From NCBI GenBank assembly GCA_009774345.1, contig VSNR01000001.1:1-64000 (forward strand): a stretch of 64,000 nt of DNA. The letters are read 5' to 3'. The stretch comes from Lachnospiraceae bacterium. GTDB lineage: Bacteria > Bacillota > Clostridia > Lachnospirales > Lachnospiraceae. The notes beneath the pieces are model-generated. The model had not been told where the DNA came from, searched no databases, and saw nothing but the letters and a program-made list of their open reading frames with translations. Of the stretch, positions 1-9,728 are shown in pieces. The first letter of the stretch is position 1. Every line of letters starts with the position of its first letter. The translations under genes were made by a program, and so were the position numbers.

Positions 1-1060
1 ATTCTGTACTAATATAACAAAAGATATTATTGTAATTGTGCTTTTTGCAACACTCGCAAATGTGGATGACTGGGTGGAAATGGAGTATTTTGCCCACTAT
101 CATGAGGAATATCTCAAAAAATATATTGAACTAAAAAATGGCATTCCCTCTCATGATACACTATGCCGTGTATTTGGTCTGCTGTCATCGGAAGTTTTAC
201 AGCAGCTCTATCAAAAATGGCAGGAACTGCTGAATAAAAATGAAGGGGAAACATTAAGAAAACTGATTTGTGTGGATGGAAAAACAATGCGTTCCAATAA
301 AAGAAAAGGCGGAAAGCCAAAGCATATCATCACGGCATGGAGCAGGGAAGATGGATTCAGCCTCGGACAAAAAGTAGTGAATACAAAAAGTAATGAAATC
401 ACAGCCATCCCGGAATTGTTGGAGAAAATCCGTATTAAGGTCAGGTTGTGACAATTGATGCAATGGGGACACAGATTGCAATTGCAGAAAAAATCCGTTC
501 AAAACGTGGTGAATATGTACTTGCCCTGAAAGAGAACCAGAAAAATCTGTATGAAGATATAAGATTGTTTTTGAATGAGGAATCTGAAAAAAGAAACTCC
601 GCGAAAATGGGAAGTATAAAAAACAGTGGAAAAGGCACATGGACAGATCGAAATCGGGTGGCTGGCACAGAAAAAAGAGTGGAAAGGCCTCAAAAGCATC
701 GGAGTGGAAGAAAAAACAATCCAAAAAGATGGAATAGAAAGAAAAGAGTATCAGTATTATATCAGTAGTCTAAAGGAAGATGTGGAATTGTTCAGCCGGG
801 CAGTAAGGGGACATTGGAGTGTAGAAAGTATGCACTGGCATTTAGACGTGACATTTAAAGAAGATGCAAATACGACACTGGATAAACAGGCAGCCGAAAA
901 CCTGAATATCATACGAAAATGGTGTTTGAGCATTTTGAAAATGGTGGAGATATTCCGCCCAAATTTGTCCATGAAAAAGAAACGTTTTGTGATAAGTATG
1001 AATCCAGCAGAGTTTATAGAGCAGGTTCTGATTTTTTTAAAAGATAATTTTCAGAAATAG
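1..1060 (+). pseudogene. ISAs1-family transposase, frameshifted and cut by the window edge
   Basis: DDE transposase of the ISAs1/H-repeat family. The reading frame is open from base 2, so the N-terminus lies outside the window. Recognisable family segments are DDWVEMEYF, the first catalytic region VDGKTMRSNK, VTIDAMGTQ, YVLALKENQKNLYEDI and the C-terminal RGHWSVESMHWHLDVTF. The frame shifts near base 445, just before VTIDAMGTQ, and shifts back near base 625, so no full-length protein is made. About nine residues usual after the HGQIEI segment also seem to be missing, because GWLAQKKEWKGLKSIG follows directly. No terminal inverted repeat was recognised downstream of 1060. The pseudogene call is firm; the element boundaries are not known. 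Confidence 0.85.
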
Positions 1061-1109
1061 GGATGAGAAAAGATTCATGCGTATGTCGTGAGTTGGATAA
1101 GTTTGTCCA

Positions 1110-1138
1110 TTGATAAATACTATAAAAAATGATAGAAT
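1110..1138 (+). promoter_or_regulatory. Sigma-A type promoter of the ABC exporter pair
   Basis: TTGATA, 17-base spacer, TAGAAT, about 50 bases before the first ABC gene. The only good Shine-Dalgarno, AGGAAGG at 1155-1161, is 29 bases from the ATG at 1191. Confidence 0.6.
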
Positions 1139-1190
1139 ACTATAAAATATCTTTAGGAAGGATTACTGAATTTTTCGGTACACAAGAAAA

Positions 1191-2786
1191 ATGAAAATAA
1201 AATTCTCAAATAAAATATATAAAGACCGCTGTCTGCTGGTCATGATATCCATATTGATAACGGCGGCTACATTGATTATGGAGGAGTGTACACAGCAGTT
1301 TGTGGATGCTATGACGTTTGAAAGCATGGTTTTTGGCGGATTAATCGCCTTATACATTGTGTTAGCAGTTTTTCGTTATATAAAGCAGTATCTTATGACA
1401 AGGCTTGCGAAAAATGGAAGCTTTGAGGGACAGGCACAACTGGTACAACAGGTGTTAGACCAACCGTATCATTTTTTTGAAAGGAACGAATCGGGCAGTA
1501 TTTTGTACAGCATGACAGAGGACATATATCAAGGCATGACATGGTATACATATGGAAGACTTCAGCTTGTATTAGAGGCAGCGAGCTTAGGATGTCTTTA
1601 TGTCTTTATGTTTCGTATTGACCGCATCTTGTCATTTGCTGCGCTGGCGCTTGTCGGTCTGAGCCTTTTATGGGCAAACAGACTGAGCGGCAGGGTAGGA
1701 ATGGCAAGAACGGCACAGCAGGAACAAAACAGTAAAATAAATCAATATATGTTAAACGTAGGGCGCTGTAGAAATACTATAAAACAGTTAGATAAATCAG
1801 AATATTTTACGCAAAAATATGATGCTTATATGAAAAGCAGCTATCTTCCTGTGGTAGATCAGGTGGTCAAAAGCAGTGCTTTATTTATCACGCAGCTTAT
1901 TTTTTCACAGGAAATCATTCCGTTTATCATGCTGTTTGCTGGCGTGATTTTGACAATCTACGGCAGATCGACCATTGGAAGGGCGGTCATCATGATGGAT
2001 TTGACAGTCAAGCTCTCTGGTTCGATCCAGTCAATCGCAGACTTATTTCCCCAGAGAAGCTTGTCCTTAGCAATTGGGAAACGAATCGACGCGATGTTAA
2101 AAGGAGACAGTCAAGATAATGCAGGCAAGCTGCCAGTTGGAAGATTTGAGCGCATGAATATCCAGATCGACGGATACCGTTATGTACAGGAGGGAAAAAC
2201 GGTCTTAAAAGGCACTGATCTAGAGCTGGAAAAAGGTGATATCTGCATGATCAAGGGAACCAGCGGAGGCGGAAAATCAACGCTTGCAAAACTAATCGCA
2301 GGTCTTGCAAGACTGGAAGGAGCGGGCTGTATTCAATACAACGGTACAGATCTTGGCAGGCTGTCCATGACAGAATATCATAAACATGTATTGTATGTCG
2401 GTCAGGATACAGTGCTTTTTGAGGGAACTTTGCGTGACAATATCCTAATGGAAGGAAATGCAGGGGACGGGGAGCTGGAGGAAGCGATTGAAATCTGTGG
2501 GTTGCAGGATTTTGTGAGACGCTATGGTTTGGATTATGGGATTACACTGGCAGGGGAGAATGTCAGCGGCGGCGAACGGCAGCGGATTGGCATTGCGCGG
2601 ATGTTCATCCGTAAGCCGGATATTCTGATTTTAGACGAGGTGACAAGTGCACTGGACGCGGATATCACAAATAAGGTTGTGGGCAATCTTGCTGCATATG
2701 CGAAAAAACATCAAATGACAGTGATTGCGATCAGCCATAAAAGAGATTTTGAAGCGTATAGCAGCAAGGTTTTAACGATCGGATAA
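1191..2786 (+). CDS. ABC exporter half-transporter (permease-ATPase fusion)
   Basis: Type I ABC exporter subunit of 531 residues: an N-terminal six-helix membrane domain (about residues 10-300) and a C-terminal ATPase. Walker A is GTSGGGKST near residue 356, the signature VSGGERQ near 458, Walker B ILILDE near 478 with the catalytic Glu present, and the H-loop is AISHKRDF. It lies 13 bases before a second gene of the same design, so the pair probably forms a heterodimer. No C39 leader-peptidase domain is present, so the substrate cannot be read. Start choice: the ATG at 1191 lacks a well-spaced Shine-Dalgarno. An in-frame ATT at 1170 sits 8 bases after AGGAAGG and is a conceivable alternative. 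Confidence 0.88.
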   Translation: MKIKFSNKIYKDRCLLVMISILITAATLIMEECTQQFVDAMTFESMVFGGLIALYIVLAVFRYIKQYLMTRLAKNGSFEGQAQLVQQVLDQPYHFFERNESGSILYSMTEDIYQGMTWYTYGRLQLVLEAASLGCLYVFMFRIDRILSFAALALVGLSLLWANRLSGRVGMARTAQQEQNSKINQYMLNVGRCRNTIKQLDKSEYFTQKYDAYMKSSYLPVVDQVVKSSALFITQLIFSQEIIPFIMLFAGVILTIYGRSTIGRAVIMMDLTVKLSGSIQSIADLFPQRSLSLAIGKRIDAMLKGDSQDNAGKLPVGRFERMNIQIDGYRYVQEGKTVLKGTDLELEKGDICMIKGTSGGGKSTLAKLIAGLARLEGAGCIQYNGTDLGRLSMTEYHKHVLYVGQDTVLFEGTLRDNILMEGNAGDGELEEAIEICGLQDFVRRYGLDYGITLAGENVSGGERQRIGIARMFIRKPDILILDEVTSALDADITNKVVGNLAAYAKKHQMTVIAISHKRDFEAYSSKVLTIG

Positions 2787-2799
2787 AAGGGGAGCAGAA

Positions 2800-4419
2800 A
2801 TGAAAAAACTCAAAAATATCTATATACAATTTCGCAGGATGCGCATCTTCTTTTTCACGGCATTTATGGCAAGTACGCTGTTTGGACTGGTATTGATTGA
2901 CTTACTTCAGGAATTGATCGACACAGCGGTCAGTATGGACATGGGGCGTTTCAAGGGATTTGTCATTCAATTTTTACTGGTACTGGGGGGATATTTGGCG
3001 GCGATTATGGCAGACCAGTATTTTTTCCGCGCTCTTATTCATTACGGTGAGACTGCATTAAAGCGCCATACATTTGTTTCTTTTTTGAGAAATTTTCATT
3101 CAGGAAGCGGACAGGAGCTGGGGGAACGTGTATCTGCGATAAACAATGACATCTCTATCATATCGCTCTGGCTGTCAAAGGGCGTCATCAGCGTGGCAGG
3201 GCAGTCTGTCATCCTGTTGGCCTATTTAGTCATGATGGCAAGGTATCATCTTGTGATAACAGTACTCACTGTTATCATGATACTGGGGGTCTTTTGGCTG
3301 TCTCAGAAATTTGAGGAAAAAGAGGCATATTTTACAGGAAAGCAGCAAGAACTTTACGGAAAGATCAATGCCTGTCTATATAACTGGCTGCAAAATTTTT
3401 CAGTGATTTGTCAGTTTCATAACGGTGTTTATTTTCATGGACGGCTGAAAAGGCTGCATGAACGGGGAACAAAAGAGGTCGTTCATGAATTGAGCAGATT
3501 CTCGGCGCTGAATGACGCAATGCTGAATTTTATGACAAACACCCTGCCGCTGCTAACTTTTGCCTTGGGATTGTTATTTACGAAAGCAGGACAGATGACG
3601 ACTGGAGAAACCATTGCAATCATGCTGATTGCGCAGAAATTAAACGAGCCAATCATCCTTCTGGCAGACTTGATTCTGGACAAAAAGAATGCTCGCAGGG
3701 TATATGAAAGAATCTCAGATCTCTATGAGGATTGTGCCTCAGACGAGGGGAACCGGGAAGCGGCAGCCTTTGAGGGAATACAGACCAGTATAAGTTCTTA
3801 CCAATATCCGTGTGCAAAAGAGCGTATCCTGCAAGATGTGATACTCAATGTCGGCAAGGGAGATACTGTTTTGATAAAGGGGGAGAGCGGCTGCGGAAAA
3901 AGTACATTAATAAAGCTCATATGCCGTCTGGAAGATTTTCAGGGACTAAAAGGATGCATTGAATATAATCATTATCCAGTTGGAGAATACCACATTAAAC
4001 AATACTATAACCATATATTGTACGTTGAGCAGAATATTGTTTTAGTGGAAGGGAGCCTTTTCGAGAATCTGTTATTTGGGGATCATTATACACAGTCAGA
4101 ACTAGAGGAGGTTTTGTGGACTTGTGTATTGGATACATTCTGTGATGAGAGGGGAGCGGATTTCTATATCAAAGAAAATGGCGAGAACATCAGCGGCGGT
4201 GAACGGCAGCGGATTGGCATTGCGCGGATGCTGCTGCGCAAACCAGAAGTGCTCGTATTAGATGAAGCAACCAGTGCCTTAGATGAAGAGTCAAGGCGGA
4301 TACTACTTGACAGACTGATGCGGTACAAACAAAAATATTGTATGACTATACTGGCTGTCAGCCATATGGGAGATTTTGATTTGTACTGTAATAAAACTTT
4401 TGAGATTGTATCTTTGTAG
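2800..4419 (+). CDS. ABC exporter half-transporter, second subunit
   Basis: 539 residues with the same order as its upstream partner: membrane helices over roughly residues 1-300, then an ATPase with Walker A GESGCGKST, signature ISGGERQ, Walker B VLVLDEA and H-loop AVSHMGDF. The catalytic Glu is present in both subunits, so neither nucleotide site is obviously dead. GGGGAG precedes the ATG at good spacing. The two genes probably share the promoter at 1110. Substrate unknown; a peptide, lipid or drug exporter is possible. Neighbouring genes on either side do not point to a biosynthetic pathway. Confidence 0.88.
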   Translation: MKKLKNIYIQFRRMRIFFFTAFMASTLFGLVLIDLLQELIDTAVSMDMGRFKGFVIQFLLVLGGYLAAIMADQYFFRALIHYGETALKRHTFVSFLRNFHSGSGQELGERVSAINNDISIISLWLSKGVISVAGQSVILLAYLVMMARYHLVITVLTVIMILGVFWLSQKFEEKEAYFTGKQQELYGKINACLYNWLQNFSVICQFHNGVYFHGRLKRLHERGTKEVVHELSRFSALNDAMLNFMTNTLPLLTFALGLLFTKAGQMTTGETIAIMLIAQKLNEPIILLADLILDKKNARRVYERISDLYEDCASDEGNREAAAFEGIQTSISSYQYPCAKERILQDVILNVGKGDTVLIKGESGCGKSTLIKLICRLEDFQGLKGCIEYNHYPVGEYHIKQYYNHILYVEQNIVLVEGSLFENLLFGDHYTQSELEEVLWTCVLDTFCDERGADFYIKENGENISGGERQRIGIARMLLRKPEVLVLDEATSALDEESRRILLDRLMRYKQKYCMTILAVSHMGDFDLYCNKTFEIVSL

Positions 4420-4543
4420 TTTCATCAACAAGAAATCCCTTTATTTCTATAAAAAGGGTACTTCATCTTGCAGCCTGCGGCGAATCCCGCCAGATGGCAC
4501 CGATACGCTTATTTATTTTCGTTTATCATTCCTATCTAATACC

Positions 4544-4572
4544 TTGAAGCTATCGGTCAGTAGTGATAGAAT
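4544..4572 (+). promoter_or_regulatory. Promoter of the MoxR-VWA pair
   Basis: TTGAAG, 17-base spacer, TAGAAT, about 130 bases upstream of the MoxR gene. The 4420-4702 gap shows no convincing gene; a weak hairpin without a T-tract sits near 4437-4458. Confidence 0.55.
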
Positions 4573-4702
4573 ATACATATTATATGAACAGGAAACGAAT
4601 CCTTTTTGTTAGCGGAGGCGGTTTGTATGGAAGTAAACGGCGAGGCTTTTTGCATGCACAATCGGGGGAAAACATGTTTGATTGGAAAGGAAAAGATAGA
4701 CA

Positions 4703-5770
4703 ATGAATCTGTCCATATCGGTCACGCAGAGTGACCTATTGGAAATATTGTTAAATATTGCCCCGGTGCGTCCTGTCTTTATATGGGGAGCGCCGGGGAT
4801 TGGCAAGTCTGCGCTGGTTGAGCAGTTTGCGGAGGAGGTAGGGCTGGACTGCGTGTCGCTGCTTGGCAGCCAGCTTGCGCCGGAGGACATTATCGGGATT
4901 CCGCAGATCAAGGGAGAGACTTCTGAATTTCTGCCGCCGAAGATGATTGCCAGAAAGGAGCCTTATGTATTGTTTCTCGATGAACTGAACGCATGTTCGC
5001 AGGAGGTTCAGAAGGCTTTCTACAGCCTGATTCATGAGAAGCGCATCGGTGAGTATCATCTGCCAAAGGGCAGTGTCGTGATCGGGGCAGGAAACCGGGC
5101 GCAGGATTCTGCGATTGTCAAGACCATGTCCTCGGCGCTTGTGAACCGAATGTTTCATGTACAGCTCAAAGCAGACCCGGCGCAGTGGCTTGCGTGGGCC
5201 TATCAGAACGGCATTCATCCGTGGATTACGGAGTATATCAGCCAGCGTCCCGATCATCTCTTTGCGCAGCCGCCAAAGACCGAGGAGCCGTACTCGACGC
5301 CCCGGTCATGGCACATGCTGAGCGATGCATTAAAAGAGTACGGCGCGGGCAGCAGGGAGATCTCGGAGGAGATGCTGCGCGTCATTACCTACGGCTGTGT
5401 GTCGGCGTCGCACGGCGGCATGTTTCTGGCGTTTACCAGACAGCTTGGCAACACGCACCTTTTGTCAGATATCATCAAGGGGGAGGCGCGGTGGCCGTCA
5501 AAGCCGGAGGAGAGAGATGTGCTCTATTTCTTGGCGCAGTCCTTTAGGGGGAGGCTGCTTCACGAACTGCCGCAGGACAAGCAGAAGCTCGGAAAGGACG
5601 GGCAGTTTCTGGCACACCGGGCAAAGGCGCTCATGAAGGATTTGTCCGCGATCAGCTACGAGATTGCGCAGATGGTGATCTCGGCGGACGAGGACAAGGT
5701 GTTGCCGGAGTGGTTTATGCTGGAGATCGTGCGGGATTTGCCGCGGCTGGCGGAGGGCAGACATGGCTAA
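4703..5770 (+). CDS. MoxR-type AAA+ ATPase
   Basis: AAA+ ATPase of 355 residues. Walker A GAPGIGKS is at residues 29-36, Walker B VLFLDELN at about 90-97, and the sensor-1 Asn lies in IGAGNRAQD near 132. MoxR-family ATPases act as chaperones or remodelers with a VWA-domain partner. That fits here, because its stop overlaps the start of a VWA protein by eight bases (5763-5770), which implies translational coupling. The DELNAC Walker B wording is typical of the MoxR branch that travels with DUF2201-type metallopeptidase-like proteins. The cellular target is unknown. Confidence 0.88.
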   Translation: MNLSISVTQSDLLEILLNIAPVRPVFIWGAPGIGKSALVEQFAEEVGLDCVSLLGSQLAPEDIIGIPQIKGETSEFLPPKMIARKEPYVLFLDELNACSQEVQKAFYSLIHEKRIGEYHLPKGSVVIGAGNRAQDSAIVKTMSSALVNRMFHVQLKADPAQWLAWAYQNGIHPWITEYISQRPDHLFAQPPKTEEPYSTPRSWHMLSDALKEYGAGSREISEEMLRVITYGCVSASHGGMFLAFTRQLGNTHLLSDIIKGEARWPSKPEERDVLYFLAQSFRGRLLHELPQDKQKLGKDGQFLAHRAKALMKDLSAISYEIAQMVISADEDKVLPEWFMLEIVRDLPRLAEGRHG

Positions 5771-7604
5771 GCAGAAGCAGAAAAAGACAAATAAGAATGA
5801 GGAGAGCTTGGAGGCGGGCAGGGTATTTCTCAGCCGCAGTGCGCTTTTTGGTATGCTTGACAGGAGGATTTATGTCAGTGACCGGAATATGCTTGGCAGG
5901 AACAGCTATGCCTGTGTGTACGCAAATGGCCAGATTTATCTGAACAAAGATGTGTATCTTGCCCCGAAGGAGTGGGCGTATGTGATTGCACACTGTATGC
6001 TGCATCTCGCATTTGGGCATTTTGATGCGGAGCGTATGCCCGGCTATGCGGCGGAGCAGCCAGATGGTTCTTTTATATGGAAGGTACAGTGCAACAGAGC
6101 GATCTGGAATACCGCCTGCGATATTTATATCACCAAATTTTTGTGGGATATCAAGTTTGGCACGCCGGTGCATGAGAATCCGATGAATCTTTTTCAGATG
6201 GCGTTAAACGACGAGCGAAAGATATACCAGTTTTTGATGGAACGCAGTTACCCGGAGGGGGACACACGCTTTAGCACCTTGGCGAGCGGGCAGTGTGATA
6301 TGATCGGGCTGGACCAGCCGCTTGTTTATCCGCAGAAGCAGCAGAATCAATACATTGCTGATTTTGCCTATGCGCTCGCCTACTCGGTCTCTGAGGCGGT
6401 CAGCGAGGCGGGCGGACATCATCAAAAAAGTAAGCCCAATACGCCCGCGAGACGGGCGGCATCATGGTTTATCGACCATTATCCGCTGCTCGGCGGGCTT
6501 GCTGCACATTTTCAGCTTGTGGAGGATTATCAATACTGCATTAAAAATGAGATTTCAGTCGCGGCAATCAGTGTCTATGACGAGGAAATCTATCTCAATA
6601 CTGCGGTGCGCTACACAGAGGAACAATGGCGGTTTGTGCTGGCGCACGAGTATCTTCATGCGGGGCTTGGGCATCATGAGCGGTGCCGCGGCAGAGACCC
6701 GTATCTGTGGAATATTGCCTGTGATTTTGTCATCAATGGCTGGCTGCGTGAGATGCAGATTGGTTCCATGCCGGAGGATGGACTGCTCTATGACGAGAAG
6801 TTATGCAATCTCTCGGCAGAATCTGTCTATGATGAGATTGTCGGAAACCTGCGCAAGTATTCAAAGATGGAAACGCTGCGCGGATATGGCAAGGGCGATA
6901 TCATGGGCGGTTCCTTGAAAAAAGCAGGCGCAGCGGTGTCAATGGACGAGTTCTGCAAAAATGCGTTGCAGCAGGGACTAGAGTTTCATCAGGCACAGGG
7001 GCGTGGTCTGGTTCCAGCCGGCCTGATAGAAGAAATCCGTGCGCTTTCGATGCCGCCAATCCCGTGGGATGTCGAGCTTGCAAACTGGTTTGATATATAT
7101 TTTGCGCCGCTAGAGCGGTACAGGAGTTATGCGAGGCCAAGCCGCAGGCAGGCATCTACGCCGGACATACCGCGCCCGCGGTATCAGACGTTTGATATTC
7201 TGACACAGAGCCGTACTTTCGGCGTGGTGATAGACACCTCCGGCTCGATGGAGGCGCAGATGATCGGGAAGGCGCTGGGCGCTGTGGCAAGCTATGCCGC
7301 GTCGCATGATGTCCCGTATGCGCGGGTGGTATTCTGCGACGCGCAGGCGTATGATGCCGGCTATGTCTCGCCGGAGGATATCGCTGGGCGCGTCGCCGTG
7401 AAGGGCAGGGGCGGCACGGCGATGCAGCCCGGTATCGACTTATTAGAGCGGGCAAAGGATTTTCCAAAGGACGGACCGATTCTGATCATCACGGACGGCA
7501 TGATTGAGGAGCGTATTCAGATTCGGCATGAACATGCATGGCTGCTTCCGATGGGAGGGCGGCTGCCGTTTCGCACGAGAATGCCAGTGTTTTATTTTGA
7601 GTAG
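5763..7604 (+). CDS. DUF2201-like protein: two metallopeptidase-like segments plus VWA domain
   Basis: 613-residue partner of the upstream MoxR ATPase. Residues 77-86 read HCMLHLAFGH, a zinc-protease-like motif without the catalytic Glu. Residues 295-305 read HEYLHAGLGHH, a full HExxH plus third His. A VWA-like domain follows with the MIDAS start DTSGS at 491-495. The surrounding text repeats (for example IYLNKDVYLAP before the first motif and IYLNTAVRY before the second), so the N-terminal module looks duplicated, one copy possibly inactive. The known family pattern is MoxR plus DUF2201; substrate and metal dependence are not established. No signal peptide or membrane segment is seen, so it is probably cytoplasmic. 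Confidence 0.82.
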   Translation: MAKQKQKKTNKNEESLEAGRVFLSRSALFGMLDRRIYVSDRNMLGRNSYACVYANGQIYLNKDVYLAPKEWAYVIAHCMLHLAFGHFDAERMPGYAAEQPDGSFIWKVQCNRAIWNTACDIYITKFLWDIKFGTPVHENPMNLFQMALNDERKIYQFLMERSYPEGDTRFSTLASGQCDMIGLDQPLVYPQKQQNQYIADFAYALAYSVSEAVSEAGGHHQKSKPNTPARRAASWFIDHYPLLGGLAAHFQLVEDYQYCIKNEISVAAISVYDEEIYLNTAVRYTEEQWRFVLAHEYLHAGLGHHERCRGRDPYLWNIACDFVINGWLREMQIGSMPEDGLLYDEKLCNLSAESVYDEIVGNLRKYSKMETLRGYGKGDIMGGSLKKAGAAVSMDEFCKNALQQGLEFHQAQGRGLVPAGLIEEIRALSMPPIPWDVELANWFDIYFAPLERYRSYARPSRRQASTPDIPRPRYQTFDILTQSRTFGVVIDTSGSMEAQMIGKALGAVASYAASHDVPYARVVFCDAQAYDAGYVSPEDIAGRVAVKGRGGTAMQPGIDLLERAKDFPKDGPILIITDGMIEERIQIRHEHAWLLPMGGRLPFRTRMPVFYFE

Positions 7605-7612
7605 GAATTAAC

Positions 7613-7641
7613 TTGACACGATTTTTTAATAATGCTAGTAT
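7613..7641 (+). promoter_or_regulatory. aspS promoter
   Basis: TTGACA, 17-base spacer, TAGTAT, 40 bases before the aspS ATG. The leader is too short for a T-box. Confidence 0.75.
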
Positions 7642-7681
7642 TAAAAACATCAGGAAATAAATAGAAAAGGACGATAGAAAA

Positions 7682-9445
7682 ATGCAGGGACGTACACATC
7701 ATTGTAATCAGCTTCGGCTGGAAAATGTAGGAGAGGAAGTAACACTTGTCGGCTGGTATGACAATCTGCGCAAGGTCAGCAAAAATCTGGGCTTTTTGGT
7801 TTTGAGAGACTTTTATGGAAAGACGCAGATCGTGGTCGAGACAGAGGAGATCATGGAGCAGATAGACGCCGTCAACAATGAGTCCACACTCGAGATTGTC
7901 GGCACGGTGCGCGAGCGCAGCGCCAAAAATCCCAAGATGGAGACGGGCGATATCGAGATTGTGCCGTCAAAAGTCACCGTGTTAGGGAAGTGTCAGTATA
8001 ATGAACTGCCCTTCCAGATTGACCACTCCAAGGAGGCGGACGAGAACACACGGTTAAAATACCGTTATTTGGATTTGCGCAATCCCGCAGTGAAGTCCAA
8101 GATCGTGCTCAGGAGTAAGATTGTCGCAGACCTTCGCGCGGCGATGATCGGTCACGACTTTATGGAAATCACCACGCCGATTCTGACATGCTCATCACCG
8201 GAGGGCGCGCGCGATTATCTTGTGCCGTCAAGGAATCATCCGGGAAAATTTTATGCGCTGCCGCAGGCGCCGCAGCAGTTCAAGCAGTTGCTGATGGCGT
8301 CGGGATTTGACCGCTATTTCCAGATTGCGCCCTGCTTCCGTGATGAGGATGCGCGCGCGGACCGCTCACCGGGTGAATTTTACCAGTTGGATATGGAGAT
8401 GGCGTTTGCGAGCCAAGAGGATGTCTTTGCGATCTTGGAGGACGTGCTGCCGCCCATTTTTGCAAAATACGGCATTTATCATGAGGCGTCCAAGCCGCCC
8501 TTCAAGAGAATCCCTTATCTGGAGGCGATGGAGAAATACGGTTCGGACAAGCCGGACCTGCGCATAGACCTTCAGGTGCAGGACGCGACGGCAGTGCTTG
8601 CAGACTGCGGCTTTGAGCCGTTTGCCGGCAGGACGGTGAAGGCAGTTGTCGCAGATCATTTCACAGGGACAAGGAAACAGATCGACAAGATGTGCGCTGA
8701 CATCGAGGTGGTGAGCGCGCAGAAAACCTATTGGTTCCGCTTGGATGAGAATGGGGAGCTGGTCGGCGGCATCTCGAAATTTGTACAGGAGAAGAAGGCA
8801 GCAGTCATCGAGGCGCTCGGATTAAAAAATGGCAGCTTTGTGGCGCTTGCCGCAGGAGACTTAAAAACTGCGCAGAAAACGTCCGGGGTCATCCGCAAAA
8901 CGCTTGCCAACACTTTTGACGGCTATATGAGAAAGGACAGCTATGAGTTCTGCTGGATTGTCGATTTTCCGATGTATGAGATTGGCGAGGAGTCCGGCGA
9001 GCTGGAGTTCTGCCACAATCCGTTCTCAATGCCGCAGGGCGGTGCAGAAGCGCTTGCGACGAAGGAACCGCTGGACATTCTGGCGTATCAGTACGACCTT
9101 GTGTGCAACGGCGTCGAGCTGTCGTCGGGCGCGGTCCGCAATCACGACCCGGAGATCATGATCAAGGCGTTTGAGATTGTGGGACTTGGCGAGGAGGACG
9201 TGAAGGCGAAGTTCCCCGCGATGTACAATGCATTCTGCTATGGCGCGCCGCCACACGCAGGCATCGCGCCCGGTGTGGACCGCATGGTCATGCTGATCGC
9301 AGGGGAGGAGAGTATCCGCGAGATTATTCCATTCCCGATGAACAAGACCGCGCAGGATGTCATGATGGGCGCGCCCGCGGCGGTGGACGAGCGGCAGCTA
9401 AGCGACGTGCATATCAGGATTGTGGAGGAGAAGAAGGAATCGTAA
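7682..9445 (+). CDS. aspS: Aspartyl-tRNA synthetase
   Basis: Class II aminoacyl-tRNA synthetase of 587 residues that charges tRNA(Asp). It has the N-terminal OB-fold anticodon-binding domain (residues about 1-110), class II motif 2 as FRDEDARADRSPGEF followed by YQLDMEMAF, a bacterial GAD insertion in the middle, and motif 3 as GIAPGVDRMVML near the C-terminus. Length and order match bacterial AspRS. No AsnRS or GatCAB genes are in the window, so whether it is discriminating cannot be judged from context. It has its own strong promoter, and tRNA-Tyr follows. Confidence 0.95.
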   Translation: MQGRTHHCNQLRLENVGEEVTLVGWYDNLRKVSKNLGFLVLRDFYGKTQIVVETEEIMEQIDAVNNESTLEIVGTVRERSAKNPKMETGDIEIVPSKVTVLGKCQYNELPFQIDHSKEADENTRLKYRYLDLRNPAVKSKIVLRSKIVADLRAAMIGHDFMEITTPILTCSSPEGARDYLVPSRNHPGKFYALPQAPQQFKQLLMASGFDRYFQIAPCFRDEDARADRSPGEFYQLDMEMAFASQEDVFAILEDVLPPIFAKYGIYHEASKPPFKRIPYLEAMEKYGSDKPDLRIDLQVQDATAVLADCGFEPFAGRTVKAVVADHFTGTRKQIDKMCADIEVVSAQKTYWFRLDENGELVGGISKFVQEKKAAVIEALGLKNGSFVALAAGDLKTAQKTSGVIRKTLANTFDGYMRKDSYEFCWIVDFPMYEIGEESGELEFCHNPFSMPQGGAEALATKEPLDILAYQYDLVCNGVELSSGAVRNHDPEIMIKAFEIVGLGEEDVKAKFPAMYNAFCYGAPPHAGIAPGVDRMVMLIAGEESIREIIPFPMNKTAQDVMMGAPAAVDERQLSDVHIRIVEEKKES

Positions 9446-9511
9446 AATTTACTTGCTTTTTCGACAAAATTATGTTTTAATAATAATTGTCAGGGCAAAC
9501 CCCTGACATAT

Positions 9512-9593
9512 GGGTGGATTCCCGAGTGGCCAAAGGGGACAGACTGTAAATCTGCTGCATCATGCTTCGGTGGTTCGAATCCACCTCCACCCA
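9512..9593 (+). tRNA. tRNA-Tyr (GTA anticodon)
   Basis: 82-nt class II tRNA. The acceptor stem GGGTGGA (9512-9518) pairs with TCCACCC (9586-9592) and the discriminator is A. The anticodon stem-loop CAGACTGTAAATCTG gives anticodon GTA. There is a long variable arm and a T-loop GGTTCGAATCC. The CCA end is not encoded. A 7-bp hairpin GTCAGGG/CCCTGAC at 9489-9507 separates it from aspS but has no T-tract. Confidence 0.95.
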
Positions 9594-9604
9594 GTATTTT
9601 TGGA

Positions 9605-9636
9605 GGAATATCGGTTTTCGGTATTCCTTTTGTTTT
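9605..9636 (+). terminator. Rho-independent terminator of tRNA-Tyr
   Basis: GGAATA (9605-9610) pairs with TATTCC (9622-9627) and is followed by TTTTGTTTT. Confidence 0.7.
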
Positions 9637-9640
9637 ATGC

Positions 9641-9705
9641 ACACGGGCACCCAGAGGAAATTTGTCAGCAGAAGCTGACGGGTGCCCGGCGCGCGAGTAG
9701 AGGAA
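9641..9705 (+). repeat. 65-bp direct repeat, copy 1, carrying a bulged hairpin
   Basis: Identical to 9729-9793. Inside it, CGGGCACCC (9644-9652) pairs with GGGTGCCCG (9680-9688), and GTCAGC (9664-9669) pairs with GCTGAC (9674-9679) around loop AGAA. The only unpaired stretch on the 5' side is AGAGGAAATTT. GCGCGCG follows the outer stem. The layout matches elements at 12205 and 32815 whose stems have different sequences. Between the two copies, AGTAGAGGAAGA and TCTTCCCTACT form a further imperfect hairpin. Confidence 0.85.
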
Positions 9706-9728
9706 GATGCTCTTCCCTACTCGATTGT

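Noticed and set aside
1..1060. Programmed frameshifting in the ISAs1 transposase
   Set aside because: The shifts occur twice without a slippery heptamer and an internal segment is missing, so decay is simpler.
4627..4734. 35-codon open frame before the MoxR gene
   Set aside because: It overlaps the MoxR start and shows no family pattern.
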